The notes below the pieces were generated by a model. That model saw only the letters and a program-made list of their open reading frames with translations, ran no database searches and was not told the origin of the DNA. This document shows positions 27,317 to 35,349 of a stretch of 64,000 bases of DNA, piece by piece. The translations under genes were made by a program, and so were the position numbers. Origin of the DNA: Aquipuribacter sp051216895 (lineage in GTDB: Bacteria > Actinomycetota > Actinomycetes > Actinomycetales > JBBAYJ01); assembly GCF_051216895.1 (NCBI RefSeq), contig NZ_JBPKAO010000004.1:280636-344635 (forward strand), given 5' to 3'. The first letter of the stretch is position 1. Every line of letters begins with the position of its first letter.

Positions 27317-28174
27317 TCAGACCCGGGCCTTCGACAGCGGGCAGGAGGCGCAGGCGCTGGTCCCGGCGTGGTCGCAGGTGCTGCCGCAGGTCGTGTGGTC
27401 GTGACCACCGGCCGCGGTGCCGGCGGTCCCGCCGGGCACCGGGGTGGCCGGGTCGCCGGGGACCGTGGTGAACGTCGCGGTGCCGGTGGCGTCGTGGTCG
27501 TGGCCCCCGCAGCCGCAGCCGGCGGTGTGCCCGGCGCCGGGCACCGTGCGGACCAGGCCGAGGGTGGCGACGACGACGTGGATCGCCACGGCGGCCAGGA
27601 CGCTGCCCACCAGCACGACGACGAGGCCGAGGGCGAAGCCCAGCACGGTCGCCAGCACGAGGCCGAACGTCCGGCTCCCGGGGCCGGCGCGCCAGGCCTG
27701 CAGCAGCCCGGTGGCGACCGCGGCCACGAGCACGGCGGCCGTCACCGGCCAGCCCGCGGCGTCGAGCAGGCCCAGCAGCAGGCCGCGCAGGAGGACCTCG
27801 GTCGCCACGGCCGTGGCGACCACGGCGAGCAGGGCCCGCCGGTCGCGCGGGAGCCGGTTGCGCCGGGCGGCCCAGCCCACGCACCCGCCCGCGACCAGCA
27901 GCAGCGCACCCGTCACGACGGCGCCCAGCGACGGGGTGGCCACCGCGACCGGGGACCACCACAGGGGGACCTGCACCAGGGCGGCCAACGCGACCGCCAG
28001 GCCGACCAGGCCGAGGTGGGCGACGACGCTCAGCCGGTGGGCGCCGGCCACGGCGGCGTTGCGGGCGACCAGCGGTCGCCGGTCCCGCCGCAGCCGTGCG
28101 GCCATCGAGGACTCCCACGCCGTCCACCCGGCAACAGCGGCGAGCGCGACAACGGCCGCGAGCAGGATGTCCAC
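27317..28174 (-). CDS. CPBP-like membrane protein with Cys/His-rich tail
   Basis: A 285-residue protein starting at GTG 28174. About six to seven transmembrane helices lie in residues 1-210. The segment TEVLLRGLLLGLL resembles motif 1 of CPBP (CAAX/bacteriocin-processing) intramembrane proteases but has one Glu where EExxxR is usual; the motif 2 His is absent, and AIHVVVATLG keeps a His at motif 3. Proteolytic activity is therefore doubtful. The tail (about 215-285) carries GCGCGGHDHD, GGHDHTTCGSTCDH and CASC, seven Cys and several His, a likely metal-binding region. It lies between nudix and menE in the operon. The family call is tentative. Confidence 0.6.
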   Translation of the reverse strand: MDILLAAVVALAAVAGWTAWESSMAARLRRDRRPLVARNAAVAGAHRLSVVAHLGLVGLAVALAALVQVPLWWSPVAVATPSLGAVVTGALLLVAGGCVGWAARRNRLPRDRRALLAVVATAVATEVLLRGLLLGLLDAAGWPVTAAVLVAAVATGLLQAWRAGPGSRTFGLVLATVLGFALGLVVVLVGSVLAAVAIHVVVATLGLVRTVPGAGHTAGCGCGGHDHDATGTATFTTVPGDPATPVPGGTAGTAAGGHDHTTCGSTCDHAGTSACASCPLSKARV

Positions 28175-28193
28175 CCCTACAGCCTAAGAACGT

Positions 28194-28721
28194 TCAGTCG
28201 GCCCCACGAACCGGGGAGGCCCCTTCCGGGTAACGGTTCGTCAACCCTTCGGTAACGGTCTGTCCGAGCCAGCCCGCGAGCCAGTCGGGGTACACCCGGT
28301 CGGGGGTCGTGACGAGCTCCGCGGCGCTCCACCAGCGCCAGCGCAGGACCGACCTGACCTCCAGGTCGGTGTGCGCGACCGGCGCCACGAGCACCTCCGG
28401 GTCGGGCAGGACCACGGCGAAGTAGAGCTCGTGCTGGCGGTACAGCAACCCGTCGAACGCGAACTCGCTGCGGCGCTCGGCCACCGGGCCGGTGAGCGAC
28501 TGGTCCCGCAGCCCGGTCTCCTCCCACAGCTCCCGGTGGGCGGCCTCCTCGGCCGACTCCTCGCCCTCGATCCCGCCCCCGGGCGTGAACCACCATGAGC
28601 CGCCCTCGCGGTGGGCGGGGTCCAGCCCCTCGAACAGCAGCACCCGTCCCCGGCCGTCGACCACGAGGACCCGGGCCGCCTCGCGGTCGAGGACCTGCAT
28701 CGGCACCCGCGGTTCGTCCAC
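28194..28721 (-). CDS. NUDIX hydrolase
   Basis: A 175-residue protein with a complete Nudix box: the conserved Gly, Glu and RELWEETGL end of the G-x5-E-x7-REUxEExGU pattern (about 49-71). The fold includes ARVLVVDGRGRVLLFEG at the N terminus and a WRWWSAAEL strand-helix late in the chain. Such enzymes cleave nucleoside-diphosphate-linked compounds or sanitise nucleotides; the substrate is unknown. GTG 28721 starts 3 bases past the menB stop; ATG 28700 is an alternative. Position inside the men operon suggests CoA or nucleotide housekeeping, but this is not shown. Confidence 0.87.
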   Translation of the reverse strand: MDEPRVPMQVLDREAARVLVVDGRGRVLLFEGLDPAHREGGSWWFTPGGGIEGEESAEEAAHRELWEETGLRDQSLTGPVAERRSEFAFDGLLYRQHELYFAVVLPDPEVLVAPVAHTDLEVRSVLRWRWWSAAELVTTPDRVYPDWLAGWLGQTVTEGLTNRYPEGASPVRGAD

Positions 28722-28724
28722 GAG

Positions 28725-29678
28725 TCAGTAGTACCAGGGGAACGCGGACCAGTCCGGTGCGCGCTTGTCGAGGAACGCGTCGCGGCCCTCGACGGCCTCG
28801 TCGGTCATGTACGCCAGCCGGGTCGCCTCGCCCGCGAACACCTGCTGGCCCATCAGGCCGTCGTCGGTGAGGTTGAACGCGAACTTCAGCATCCGCTGCG
28901 CGGTGGGGGACTTGCCGTTGACCTCGGCCGCGACCTGCAGGGCCTCGCGCTCGAGGTCGACGTGCCGGGCGACGACGTTGACCGCGCCCATCCGCTGCAT
29001 GTGGTCGGCGTCGTACGTGCGGCCGAGGAAGAAGATCTCGCGGGCGTTCTTCTGCCCGACCATCTTGGCCAGGTAGGCCGAGCCGTAGCCGGCGTCGAAG
29101 CTGCCGACGTCGGCGTCGGTCTGCTTGAACCGGGCGTGCTCGCGGCTGGCCACGGTGAGGTCGCACACCACGTGCAGGGAGTGCCCGCCGCCGGCGGCCC
29201 AGCCACCCACCACGGCCACGACGACCTTGGGCATGGTGCGGATCAGCCGCTGCACCTCCAGCACGTGCAACCGGCCCCCCTCGGCCGCCGTGCGCCGGGC
29301 GTCCACGGTCTCCGCGGTGTCACCGTCGGCGTACTGGTACCCGGTGCGACCGCGGATCCGCTGGTCGCCGCCGGAGCAGAAGGCCCAGCCGCCGTCCTTG
29401 GGGCTGGGGCCGTTGCCGGTCAGCAGGACGCAGCCCACGTCGGCGCTGCGGCGGGCGTGGTCCAGGGCGGCGTAGAGCTCGTCGACGGTGTGGGGGCGGA
29501 ACGCGTTGCGGACCTCGGGCCGGTCGAAGGCGATCCGCACCGTGCCGCGGGCCGGACCGGGCAGCACGCAGCGGTGGTAGGTGATGTCGGTGAGGGCATC
29601 GCGGCCGAGCTCCGTCGGGTCGACCTCGCGCCACACCTGGGGGTCGAACGTGTCGGAGACGTGAGGCAACGAGGGCAC
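28725..29678 (-). CDS. menB: 1,4-dihydroxy-2-naphthoyl-CoA synthase MenB
   Basis: A 317-residue crotonase-family enzyme. Oxyanion-hole segments: WAFCSGGDQRIRG (about 99-111) and VVGGWAAGGGHSLHVVCDL; catalytic SFDAGYGSAYLAK; and the C-terminal SAFPWYY that closes over a neighbouring active site. QTDADVGSFD has an Asp where some MenB proteins have Gly, the form that uses a side-chain carboxylate rather than bicarbonate. It cyclises OSB-CoA to DHNA-CoA. First gene of the minus-strand men operon, divergent from menC with only 53 bases between. GTG 29678. Confidence 0.95.
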   Translation of the reverse strand: MPSLPHVSDTFDPQVWREVDPTELGRDALTDITYHRCVLPGPARGTVRIAFDRPEVRNAFRPHTVDELYAALDHARRSADVGCVLLTGNGPSPKDGGWAFCSGGDQRIRGRTGYQYADGDTAETVDARRTAAEGGRLHVLEVQRLIRTMPKVVVAVVGGWAAGGGHSLHVVCDLTVASREHARFKQTDADVGSFDAGYGSAYLAKMVGQKNAREIFFLGRTYDADHMQRMGAVNVVARHVDLEREALQVAAEVNGKSPTAQRMLKFAFNLTDDGLMGQQVFAGEATRLAYMTDEAVEGRDAFLDKRAPDWSAFPWYY

Positions 29679-29731
29679 GGCGTGAGCCTACGGCCGCGTC
29701 GGACCCGGGGACCCGCTCCCCTCACACTGGG

Positions 29732-30781
29732 GTGGTGACGCTGCCGGACCCCACGACGCCGGACCTGCCGGACCCCGACCGGGTGCACGTCGTCTCCCTC
29801 CCGCTGAGGACCCGCTTCCGGGGCGTCGGCGTGCGGGAGGTCCTGCTGGTCGACGGGCCCGCGGGCTGGGGCGAGTTCGCCCCCTTCGTCGAGTACGACG
29901 ACCACGAGTCCGCCCGCTGGCTGGCCGCGTGCCTGGAGGCTGCGCACCACGGCTGGCCGGCGCCGCTGCGCGCCACGGTCGAGGTCAACGCCACCGTCCC
30001 GGCCGTCGCGGCCGCCGACGTCGCCGCTGTGCTGGCCCGCTTCCCCGGCTGCACCACGGCCAAGGTCAAGGTGGCCGAGCGGGGGCAGACCCTGGCCGAC
30101 GACCTCGACCGGGTGGCGGCGGTGCGCGCCGTGCTGGGGGCCGACGCCGCGATCCGGGTCGACGCCAACGGTGCCTGGGACCTGGACCAGGCGGTCGACG
30201 CGCTGACCGCGCTCGCCGCGTACCGGCTCGACTACGCCGAGCAGCCCGTCGCCGAGGTCGCCGACCTGGCCCGGCTGCGGGTCCGCCTGGCCGCGGCGGG
30301 CCTCGACGTGCCGGTGGCGGCGGACGAGTCGGTCCGACGCGCCGAGGACCCGTTCGCAGTCGCGCTGGCCGGGGCCGCCGACGTCGTGGTGGTCAAGGTC
30401 GCCCCCCTGGGGGGTGTGCGACGTCTGCTCGAGGTGGCCGAGGTGCTGCAGGCCCGGCACGGCGTCGGCCTCACCGTGTCCTCGGCGCTGGACAGCTCGG
30501 TCGGCCTCGCCGCGGGGGTGGCCGCCGCCGCAGCGCTCCCGGGGGCGCCCAGGGCGGCGGGCCTGGGCACCGCGGCGCTGCTCGCCGCCGACGTCACCAC
30601 CGCGCCCCTGCTGCCCGTCGACGGGCAGGTCCGGGTCGGACCGGTCGTCCCCGACCCCGACCTGCTCGCCCGTCACGCGGTCCCGCCCCCGCGGCAGCAG
30701 TGGTGGCGCGAGCGGCTCACCCGTTGCCACGCCGTGCTGCGGGGTGCCGGCGACGATGCCCGGGTGGGGGAGCGGGCATGA
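29732..30781 (+). CDS. menC: o-Succinylbenzoate synthase MenC
   Basis: A 349-residue enolase-superfamily enzyme. Catalytic and metal residues are all present: Lys pair in TAKVKVAE, Asp in IRVDANGAW, Glu in YAEQP, Asp in AADES, and Lys in VVVKVAPLGG. It dehydrates SHCHC to o-succinylbenzoate. GTG 29732 or the next codon GTG 29735 can serve as start. First gene of the menC-menD pair; 7 bases separate it from menD. Confidence 0.93.
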   Translation: MVTLPDPTTPDLPDPDRVHVVSLPLRTRFRGVGVREVLLVDGPAGWGEFAPFVEYDDHESARWLAACLEAAHHGWPAPLRATVEVNATVPAVAAADVAAVLARFPGCTTAKVKVAERGQTLADDLDRVAAVRAVLGADAAIRVDANGAWDLDQAVDALTALAAYRLDYAEQPVAEVADLARLRVRLAAAGLDVPVAADESVRRAEDPFAVALAGAADVVVVKVAPLGGVRRLLEVAEVLQARHGVGLTVSSALDSSVGLAAGVAAAAALPGAPRAAGLGTAALLAADVTTAPLLPVDGQVRVGPVVPDPDLLARHAVPPPRQQWWRERLTRCHAVLRGAGDDARVGERA

Positions 30782-30788
30782 TCGGCGG

Positions 30789-32612
30789 GTGAGCGACAAC
30801 CCCTCGACGCGTGCGGCCCGGGCCATCGTCCAGGGACTCGTCGACGGCGGGGTCGAGCACGTGGTGCTGTGCCCCGGGTCCCGCTCGGCCCCGCTGGCCT
30901 ACGCGCTGCACGCCGCGGAGTCCGCCGGCCTGCTGAGCGTCCACGTCCGTGTCGACGAGCGCTCGGCCGCGTTCACGGCCCTCGGCATCGGCAAGGGCAC
31001 GGGGCCGGCGGCCGTGGTCACCACGTCGGGCACCGCGGTGGCCAACCTCCTCCCGGCCGTCTGGGAGGCCCGGCACGGACTGGTGCCGCTGGTGGTGCTG
31101 ACCGCGGACCGGCCGGAGGCGCTGCGCGGCACCTGGGCCAACCAGACCACGCCGCTGCAGGCGGGGGCGTTCACCGACGCCGCCCTGCTGTCGCTGGACC
31201 TGCAGGCCTCCGACGAGGCCGTCGACTGGGCCGCCGTGGTGGCCCGTCTGGTCGACCGGGCCTCCGGCCACGACGAGCAGGGCCGCTACGACTGGGCGTC
31301 CGGCCCCGTCCACCTGGACGTGGGCTTCGACGACCCGCTGGTGCCCGACGACCTCACGTGGACCCCGGCCGGACCGCAGCCCGACGAGCCGGGCACCCCG
31401 GACCCCGAGCTCGACGAGGTGATGGCCGAGGCCGAGGCCATCCTCGTGGAGGCCGTGGACGGCGCGGGTGAGGACGCAGCCACCCCGGACCCGGACGTCC
31501 CCGACGACGCGGACGACGACGCCGACGAGCTCGACACCAGCTACCTGCCGGAGCGCCCGGGCGGACAGCTGCTGATGTGGTCGCGGCGCCGCACCGTCGT
31601 CGTCGCCGGCGACGGCGAGGGGTACGAGGCGCGCTTGCTGGCCGACCCCAGCGCGTTCCCGCTGCTGGCCGAACCGGGCTCCGACGCCGGTCCCAGCACC
31701 GCCGCCGTCTCCGCCTACCGCCACCTGCTCGACCTGCCCGGCCTCGGCGCCGACGTGGAGCGGGTGGTGGTCTACGGCCGGCCGACCCTCACCCGGCCGG
31801 TGACCCGGCTGCTCGCCCGCCCCGACGTGGAGGTGGTCCACGTGCCGCTGACCGGACAGGGTGGCCCCGGCCGGGAGCACCGCCGGGTGGCCGCCGTGAT
31901 GGCCCGCATGGCGCTGGCCGCGGACCTGGAGTGGCTCGAGCGCTGGGTGCTGGCGGGGCGGCGGGCGAGGCAGGCCGTCGACGTCGTCCTCGACACCTGG
32001 GGCGGGCTGAGCGGGTTGCACGTGGCGCGCTCCGTGGCCCGCGCGCAGGAGGGGCTCCCGGTGGACGGCCCGAACCTGTTCGTGGGCGCCAGCAGCGTGG
32101 TGCGCGACCTGGACCTGGTGATGGACCACTCGGTCGAGCAGCCGCTGGTCCACGCCTCCCGCGGGCTGTCCGGCATCGACGGGTCGCTGTCGACCGCGTC
32201 GGGCATCGCGCTGGGCCGGGCGACGCCGGTGCGCGCCCTGGTGGGCGACCTGACGTTCCTGCACGACGCCAACGGCCTGCTGGTGGGCCCGACCGAGGAG
32301 CGGCCCCCGGTCCAGGTGGTCGTCGCGAACGACGGCGGTGGCGGCATCTTCGGCCTGCTCGAGCACGGCGAGGACCGGTTCGCGGAGGTCCACGAGCGCT
32401 TCTTCGCGACCCCGCAGGACGTCGACGTGGCCGCCCTGTGCCGCGCCCACCACGTCCCGCACCGCCTCGTCAGCACCGAGACCGAGCTGGACGAGGTGCT
32501 CCAGGACTGGGACGGCAGCAGCCAGGTGCTCGAGGTCGCCGTCGACCGCAGCCGCACGCGGGTCCTGTCCCGGGCCGTCGCCGACGCCGCCCGGGCCGCC
32601 GCCCTCGACTGA
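30789..32612 (+). CDS. menD: SEPHCHC synthase MenD
   Basis: A 607-residue ThDP enzyme. GTG 30789 is chosen; the frame is open upstream only as a shadow of menC. Pyrimidine-binding domain: CPGSRSAPLAYAL and VDERSAAFTALG with the ThDP-activating Glu. Diphosphate-binding domain: GDLTFLHDANGLL and VANDGGGGIFGLLEHG. It condenses 2-oxoglutarate with isochorismate, the first committed step. An unusual acidic, Asp-rich insertion (about 200-250, with PDDADDDADELD) lies at the start of the middle domain; it looks disordered and should not affect catalysis. Confidence 0.94.
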   Translation: MSDNPSTRAARAIVQGLVDGGVEHVVLCPGSRSAPLAYALHAAESAGLLSVHVRVDERSAAFTALGIGKGTGPAAVVTTSGTAVANLLPAVWEARHGLVPLVVLTADRPEALRGTWANQTTPLQAGAFTDAALLSLDLQASDEAVDWAAVVARLVDRASGHDEQGRYDWASGPVHLDVGFDDPLVPDDLTWTPAGPQPDEPGTPDPELDEVMAEAEAILVEAVDGAGEDAATPDPDVPDDADDDADELDTSYLPERPGGQLLMWSRRRTVVVAGDGEGYEARLLADPSAFPLLAEPGSDAGPSTAAVSAYRHLLDLPGLGADVERVVVYGRPTLTRPVTRLLARPDVEVVHVPLTGQGGPGREHRRVAAVMARMALAADLEWLERWVLAGRRARQAVDVVLDTWGGLSGLHVARSVARAQEGLPVDGPNLFVGASSVVRDLDLVMDHSVEQPLVHASRGLSGIDGSLSTASGIALGRATPVRALVGDLTFLHDANGLLVGPTEERPPVQVVVANDGGGGIFGLLEHGEDRFAEVHERFFATPQDVDVAALCRAHHVPHRLVSTETELDEVLQDWDGSSQVLEVAVDRSRTRVLSRAVADAARAAALD

Positions 32613-32672
32613 ACGGCCCGTCCCGTCGGGACCGGACCGCCCCGTCGGCAGGGTCGCGTGGGACGCCGGGGG

Positions 32673-33725
32673 TCAGCGGGCGACGGGCAGGTGGTCGCGG
32701 TTGGCGTTGGGGGAGGTGTGCAGCACCGGACCGGTGGTGCCGCGCACGATCAGCTCGGGGGCGAACAGGTACTCCGTCGTCGGGTGCTGGCCGGTGCGCA
32801 GCTGCTCGACCAGGGCGGTGATGGCCACCGACGCCATGTCGCCCACCGGCTGACGCAGGGACGTGAGCGGCGGGTCCATGAACGCGTTGACGGGGGAGTC
32901 GTCGAAGCCGATCACCGACACGTCGTGGGGGATCGACAGCCCCATGCTGCGGGCGGCGCGGATGACCCCGAGCGCCATCGGGTCCGACGCGCAGACGATT
33001 CCCGTGCACCCGGCCTCGATCAGCCGTCGTCCGGTCGCCTGGCCACCCTCGATGGTGAACAGGGAGTGCTCGACGAGGCCCACGACCGGGTCGCCGGTAC
33101 GGGCCCGCGCGGCCACCAGGCGCTCCAGCGCCGCGGCCTTGCGCACGACCGGGGTGTAGCGCTCGGGACCGACCGCCAGGCCGATCGTGCGGTGGCCCAG
33201 GGTCAGCAGGTGCTGCACGGCCATCTCGACGGCGGTCTGGTCGTCGGTCGCGATGAAGGTGGCGTCCAGGTCGGGCACGAAGCCGTTGACCAGCACCAGC
33301 GGCACCCCGAGGCGACGGAGCCGGTGGTAGCGGTCCGGCGGTGCCGTGGTGTCGGCGTGCATCCCGGACACCACGACCAGCCCCGCCATCGACCGGCCCA
33401 GCATGAGCTCGACCCACTCGTCCTCGCTGACCCCGGGCGTGAACTGCGACCCGACGAGCGGGGTGTACCCCTGCTGCACCAGCAGCGTCTGCATCCGCTG
33501 GACGAAGGCCGGGAACACGGGGTTGTCCAGCTCGGGGACGATCAGCCCGACGACGTCGGTGTCGATGCCCGTGCTCCGCTTGCTGGCCACGTACCCGGCC
33601 GCCTCGGCGGCGGCCAGGACGCGTTGCCGCACGGCCTCGCTCACGCCGTTCTTGCCGCGCAGCGCGCGGCTGACGGTGGCGGGGCTCACCCCGACCTCGG
33701 CCGCGATGACGTCGAGGGTGGTCAT
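32673..33725 (-). CDS. LacI-family transcriptional regulator
   Basis: A 350-residue repressor. The N-terminal helix-turn-helix starts at residue 2 (TTLDVIAAEVGVSPATVSRALRG) with the hinge helix VLAAAEAAGYVAS. The periplasmic-binding-protein-like sugar domain follows, with VVGLIVPELDNPVFP, HLLTLGHRTIGLAVG, GIVCASDPMALGVIRAA and DVSVIGFDDSP. ATG 33725. It is divergent from malEFG with a 184-base shared region containing palindromes, so it most likely represses the importer until a maltodextrin-type sugar is present (inference from context). Confidence 0.92.
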   Translation of the reverse strand: MTTLDVIAAEVGVSPATVSRALRGKNGVSEAVRQRVLAAAEAAGYVASKRSTGIDTDVVGLIVPELDNPVFPAFVQRMQTLLVQQGYTPLVGSQFTPGVSEDEWVELMLGRSMAGLVVVSGMHADTTAPPDRYHRLRRLGVPLVLVNGFVPDLDATFIATDDQTAVEMAVQHLLTLGHRTIGLAVGPERYTPVVRKAAALERLVAARARTGDPVVGLVEHSLFTIEGGQATGRRLIEAGCTGIVCASDPMALGVIRAARSMGLSIPHDVSVIGFDDSPVNAFMDPPLTSLRQPVGDMASVAITALVEQLRTGQHPTTEYLFAPELIVRGTTGPVLHTSPNANRDHLPVAR

Positions 33726-33768
33726 CCCGCGAATCTGGCACCAAACGCAACGCCAGCGCAAGGACAAT

Positions 33769-33783
33769 GACCCGCGGCGGGTC
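33769..33783. promoter_or_regulatory. Palindrome in lacI-malE intergenic region
   Basis: GACCCGC-G-GCGGGTC, perfect 7-base arms with one central base, 44 bases from the regulator start. Possible secondary operator or a hairpin in the regulator transcript. Confidence 0.35.
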
Positions 33784-33822
33784 GAGGAGGTCAAGATCGG
33801 GTAACGCAATCGAGGATGTGCG

Positions 33823-33844
33823 CGCAAGACCCTTCTGTCTTGCG
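33823..33844. promoter_or_regulatory. Probable LacI-type operator ahead of malE
   Basis: Perfect inverted repeat CGCAAGAC-6-GTCTTGCG. Additional TTGCG/CGCAA half-sites lie around it (33746-33762, 33804-33809 and 33859-33864). The site is 65 bases upstream of the malE ATG, in the usual place for control by the divergent LacI-family repressor. Confidence 0.6.
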
Positions 33845-33909
33845 TAGGTGGTTGCTACGTTGCGCCAAGCCGCTCGACGGACGAGCGGGCCGATCAAAGG
33901 AGATCCCCG

Positions 33910-35223
33910 ATGCGACGACGCATCCCGGTCGTGGCGGCCCTCGCCGGCCTCACGCTGCTGGCCACCGCCTGCGGCAGTGGTGACACCGACCCCGTGGACG
34001 ACCCCAGCGCGGCCCCGGCGGCCGAGCCCAGCGACGAGGCGGCGGCCGAGTCGTCGCCCGAGGGCAGCGAGGCGCCGATCGAGCGCGCCGACGCCGACCT
34101 CGTCATCTGGACCGACGACACCCGCGCCCCGATCGTGCAGGAGATCGGCGACGCCTTCGGCGAGGAGAACGACCTCACCGTCGCCGTGCAGCAGCTCGAC
34201 TTCGGCATCATCCGCGAGAGCCTCATCACGCGCGGCCCCGTCGGCGAGGGCCCGGACATCATCGTCGGCGCCCACGACTGGCTCGGCCAGCTGGTCACCA
34301 ACGGCGCGGTCTCCCCGCTGGAGCTCGGCGACTCCGCCGGCAACTTCTCCGAGGTCGCCGTCGAGGCGATGAGCTACGAGGGCCTCACCTACGGCCTGCC
34401 GTACGCGGTGGAGAACATCGCGCTGTTCCGCAACACCGCCCTTGCGCCGGAGGCCCCCGCCGACTTCCAGTCGATGCTGGAGGAGGGCCAGGCGCTGGTC
34501 GACGCGGGCGAGGCGGACCTGCCGGTGGCGCTGCAGGTCGGCGACGCGGGCGACGTGTTCCACTTCTACCCGATCCAGACCTCGTTCGGCTCGAGCATCT
34601 TCGGCACCAACGCCGACGGCAGCTACAACGCCGACGACCTGCAGATCGACAACGCGGGCGGCCTGGAGATGGCGGCCAAGCTGGGCGAGTGGAGCGAGGC
34701 CGGCTACCTCAACGCCGACGTCACCTTCGACATCGCCAGCGAGGCCTTCGCCAGCGGCCGCGCGCCGTACGCCATCACCGGCCCCTGGAACGTCGCGGCC
34801 TTCCAGGAGGGTGGCGTCGAGTTCGTCGTCGAGCCCATCCCGGCCGCCAGCAGCGAGCCCTCGCAGCCGTTCGTGGGCGTCCAGGGCTTCATGGTCTCCG
34901 CCTACGCCGAGAACCCGCTCGTCGCCAACGACTTCGTCCTCAACCACCTCGGCACCGAGGACGTCGCCCGGTCGCTGTACGAGAACGGCCAGCGCCCGCC
35001 GGCGTACACCTCCGTGTTCGACGAGGTGGCCTCCGACCCGATCATCGCCGGGTTCGGCGAGTACGGCGCCGAGGGTCAGCCCCTGCCCAACATCCCCGCC
35101 ATGGACAGCGTCTGGGGCGACTTCGGCAACGCGCAGCGGGACATCCTGCTCGGCGCGGGCGACCCGGCCACCCTCGTCACCGACGCCGCCACCCGGATCC
35201 GCGAGAACATCGCCGGCTCCTAG
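33910..35223 (+). CDS. malE: Maltose/maltodextrin-type ABC substrate-binding lipoprotein
   Basis: A 437-residue extracellular solute-binding protein. Lipobox LLATAC places the lipidated Cys at 21, followed by an acidic Ala/Glu spacer. The mature part follows the MalE pattern: LVIWTDDTRAPIVQEIGDAF, the ITRGPVGEGPDIIVGAHDWLG loop, GLPYAVENIALFRN, and the ITGPWNVAAFQEGGVEF segment with the sugar-stacking Trp. ATG 33910 has AAAGGAGA upstream. First gene of malE-malF-malG; a strong hairpin separates it from malF. Binding of maltodextrins is inferred from family resemblance. Confidence 0.9.
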   Translation: MRRRIPVVAALAGLTLLATACGSGDTDPVDDPSAAPAAEPSDEAAAESSPEGSEAPIERADADLVIWTDDTRAPIVQEIGDAFGEENDLTVAVQQLDFGIIRESLITRGPVGEGPDIIVGAHDWLGQLVTNGAVSPLELGDSAGNFSEVAVEAMSYEGLTYGLPYAVENIALFRNTALAPEAPADFQSMLEEGQALVDAGEADLPVALQVGDAGDVFHFYPIQTSFGSSIFGTNADGSYNADDLQIDNAGGLEMAAKLGEWSEAGYLNADVTFDIASEAFASGRAPYAITGPWNVAAFQEGGVEFVVEPIPAASSEPSQPFVGVQGFMVSAYAENPLVANDFVLNHLGTEDVARSLYENGQRPPAYTSVFDEVASDPIIAGFGEYGAEGQPLPNIPAMDSVWGDFGNAQRDILLGAGDPATLVTDAATRIRENIAGS

Positions 35224-35256
35224 GCACCTCCTGCACCTCCTGCACCACCTGAGCCG

Positions 35257-35291
35257 CCCCGGGGTCGCGGTCCCGTACCGCGACCCCGGGG
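35257..35291 (+). other. Intercistronic hairpin between malE and malF
   Basis: A perfect 15-base stem, CCCCGGGGTCGCGGT pairing with ACCGCGACCCCGGGG, and a 5-base loop, 33 bases past the malE stop. In many sugar operons such a hairpin stabilises the binding-protein message or partly ends transcription so that the binding protein is made in excess. A short direct repeat CACCTCCTG precedes it. Confidence 0.75.
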
Positions 35292-35349
35292 TCACCACGC
35301 CAGGCCCCCACGCCCGGCACCCACGCACCCCCTCGACGAAGCGGAGGCC

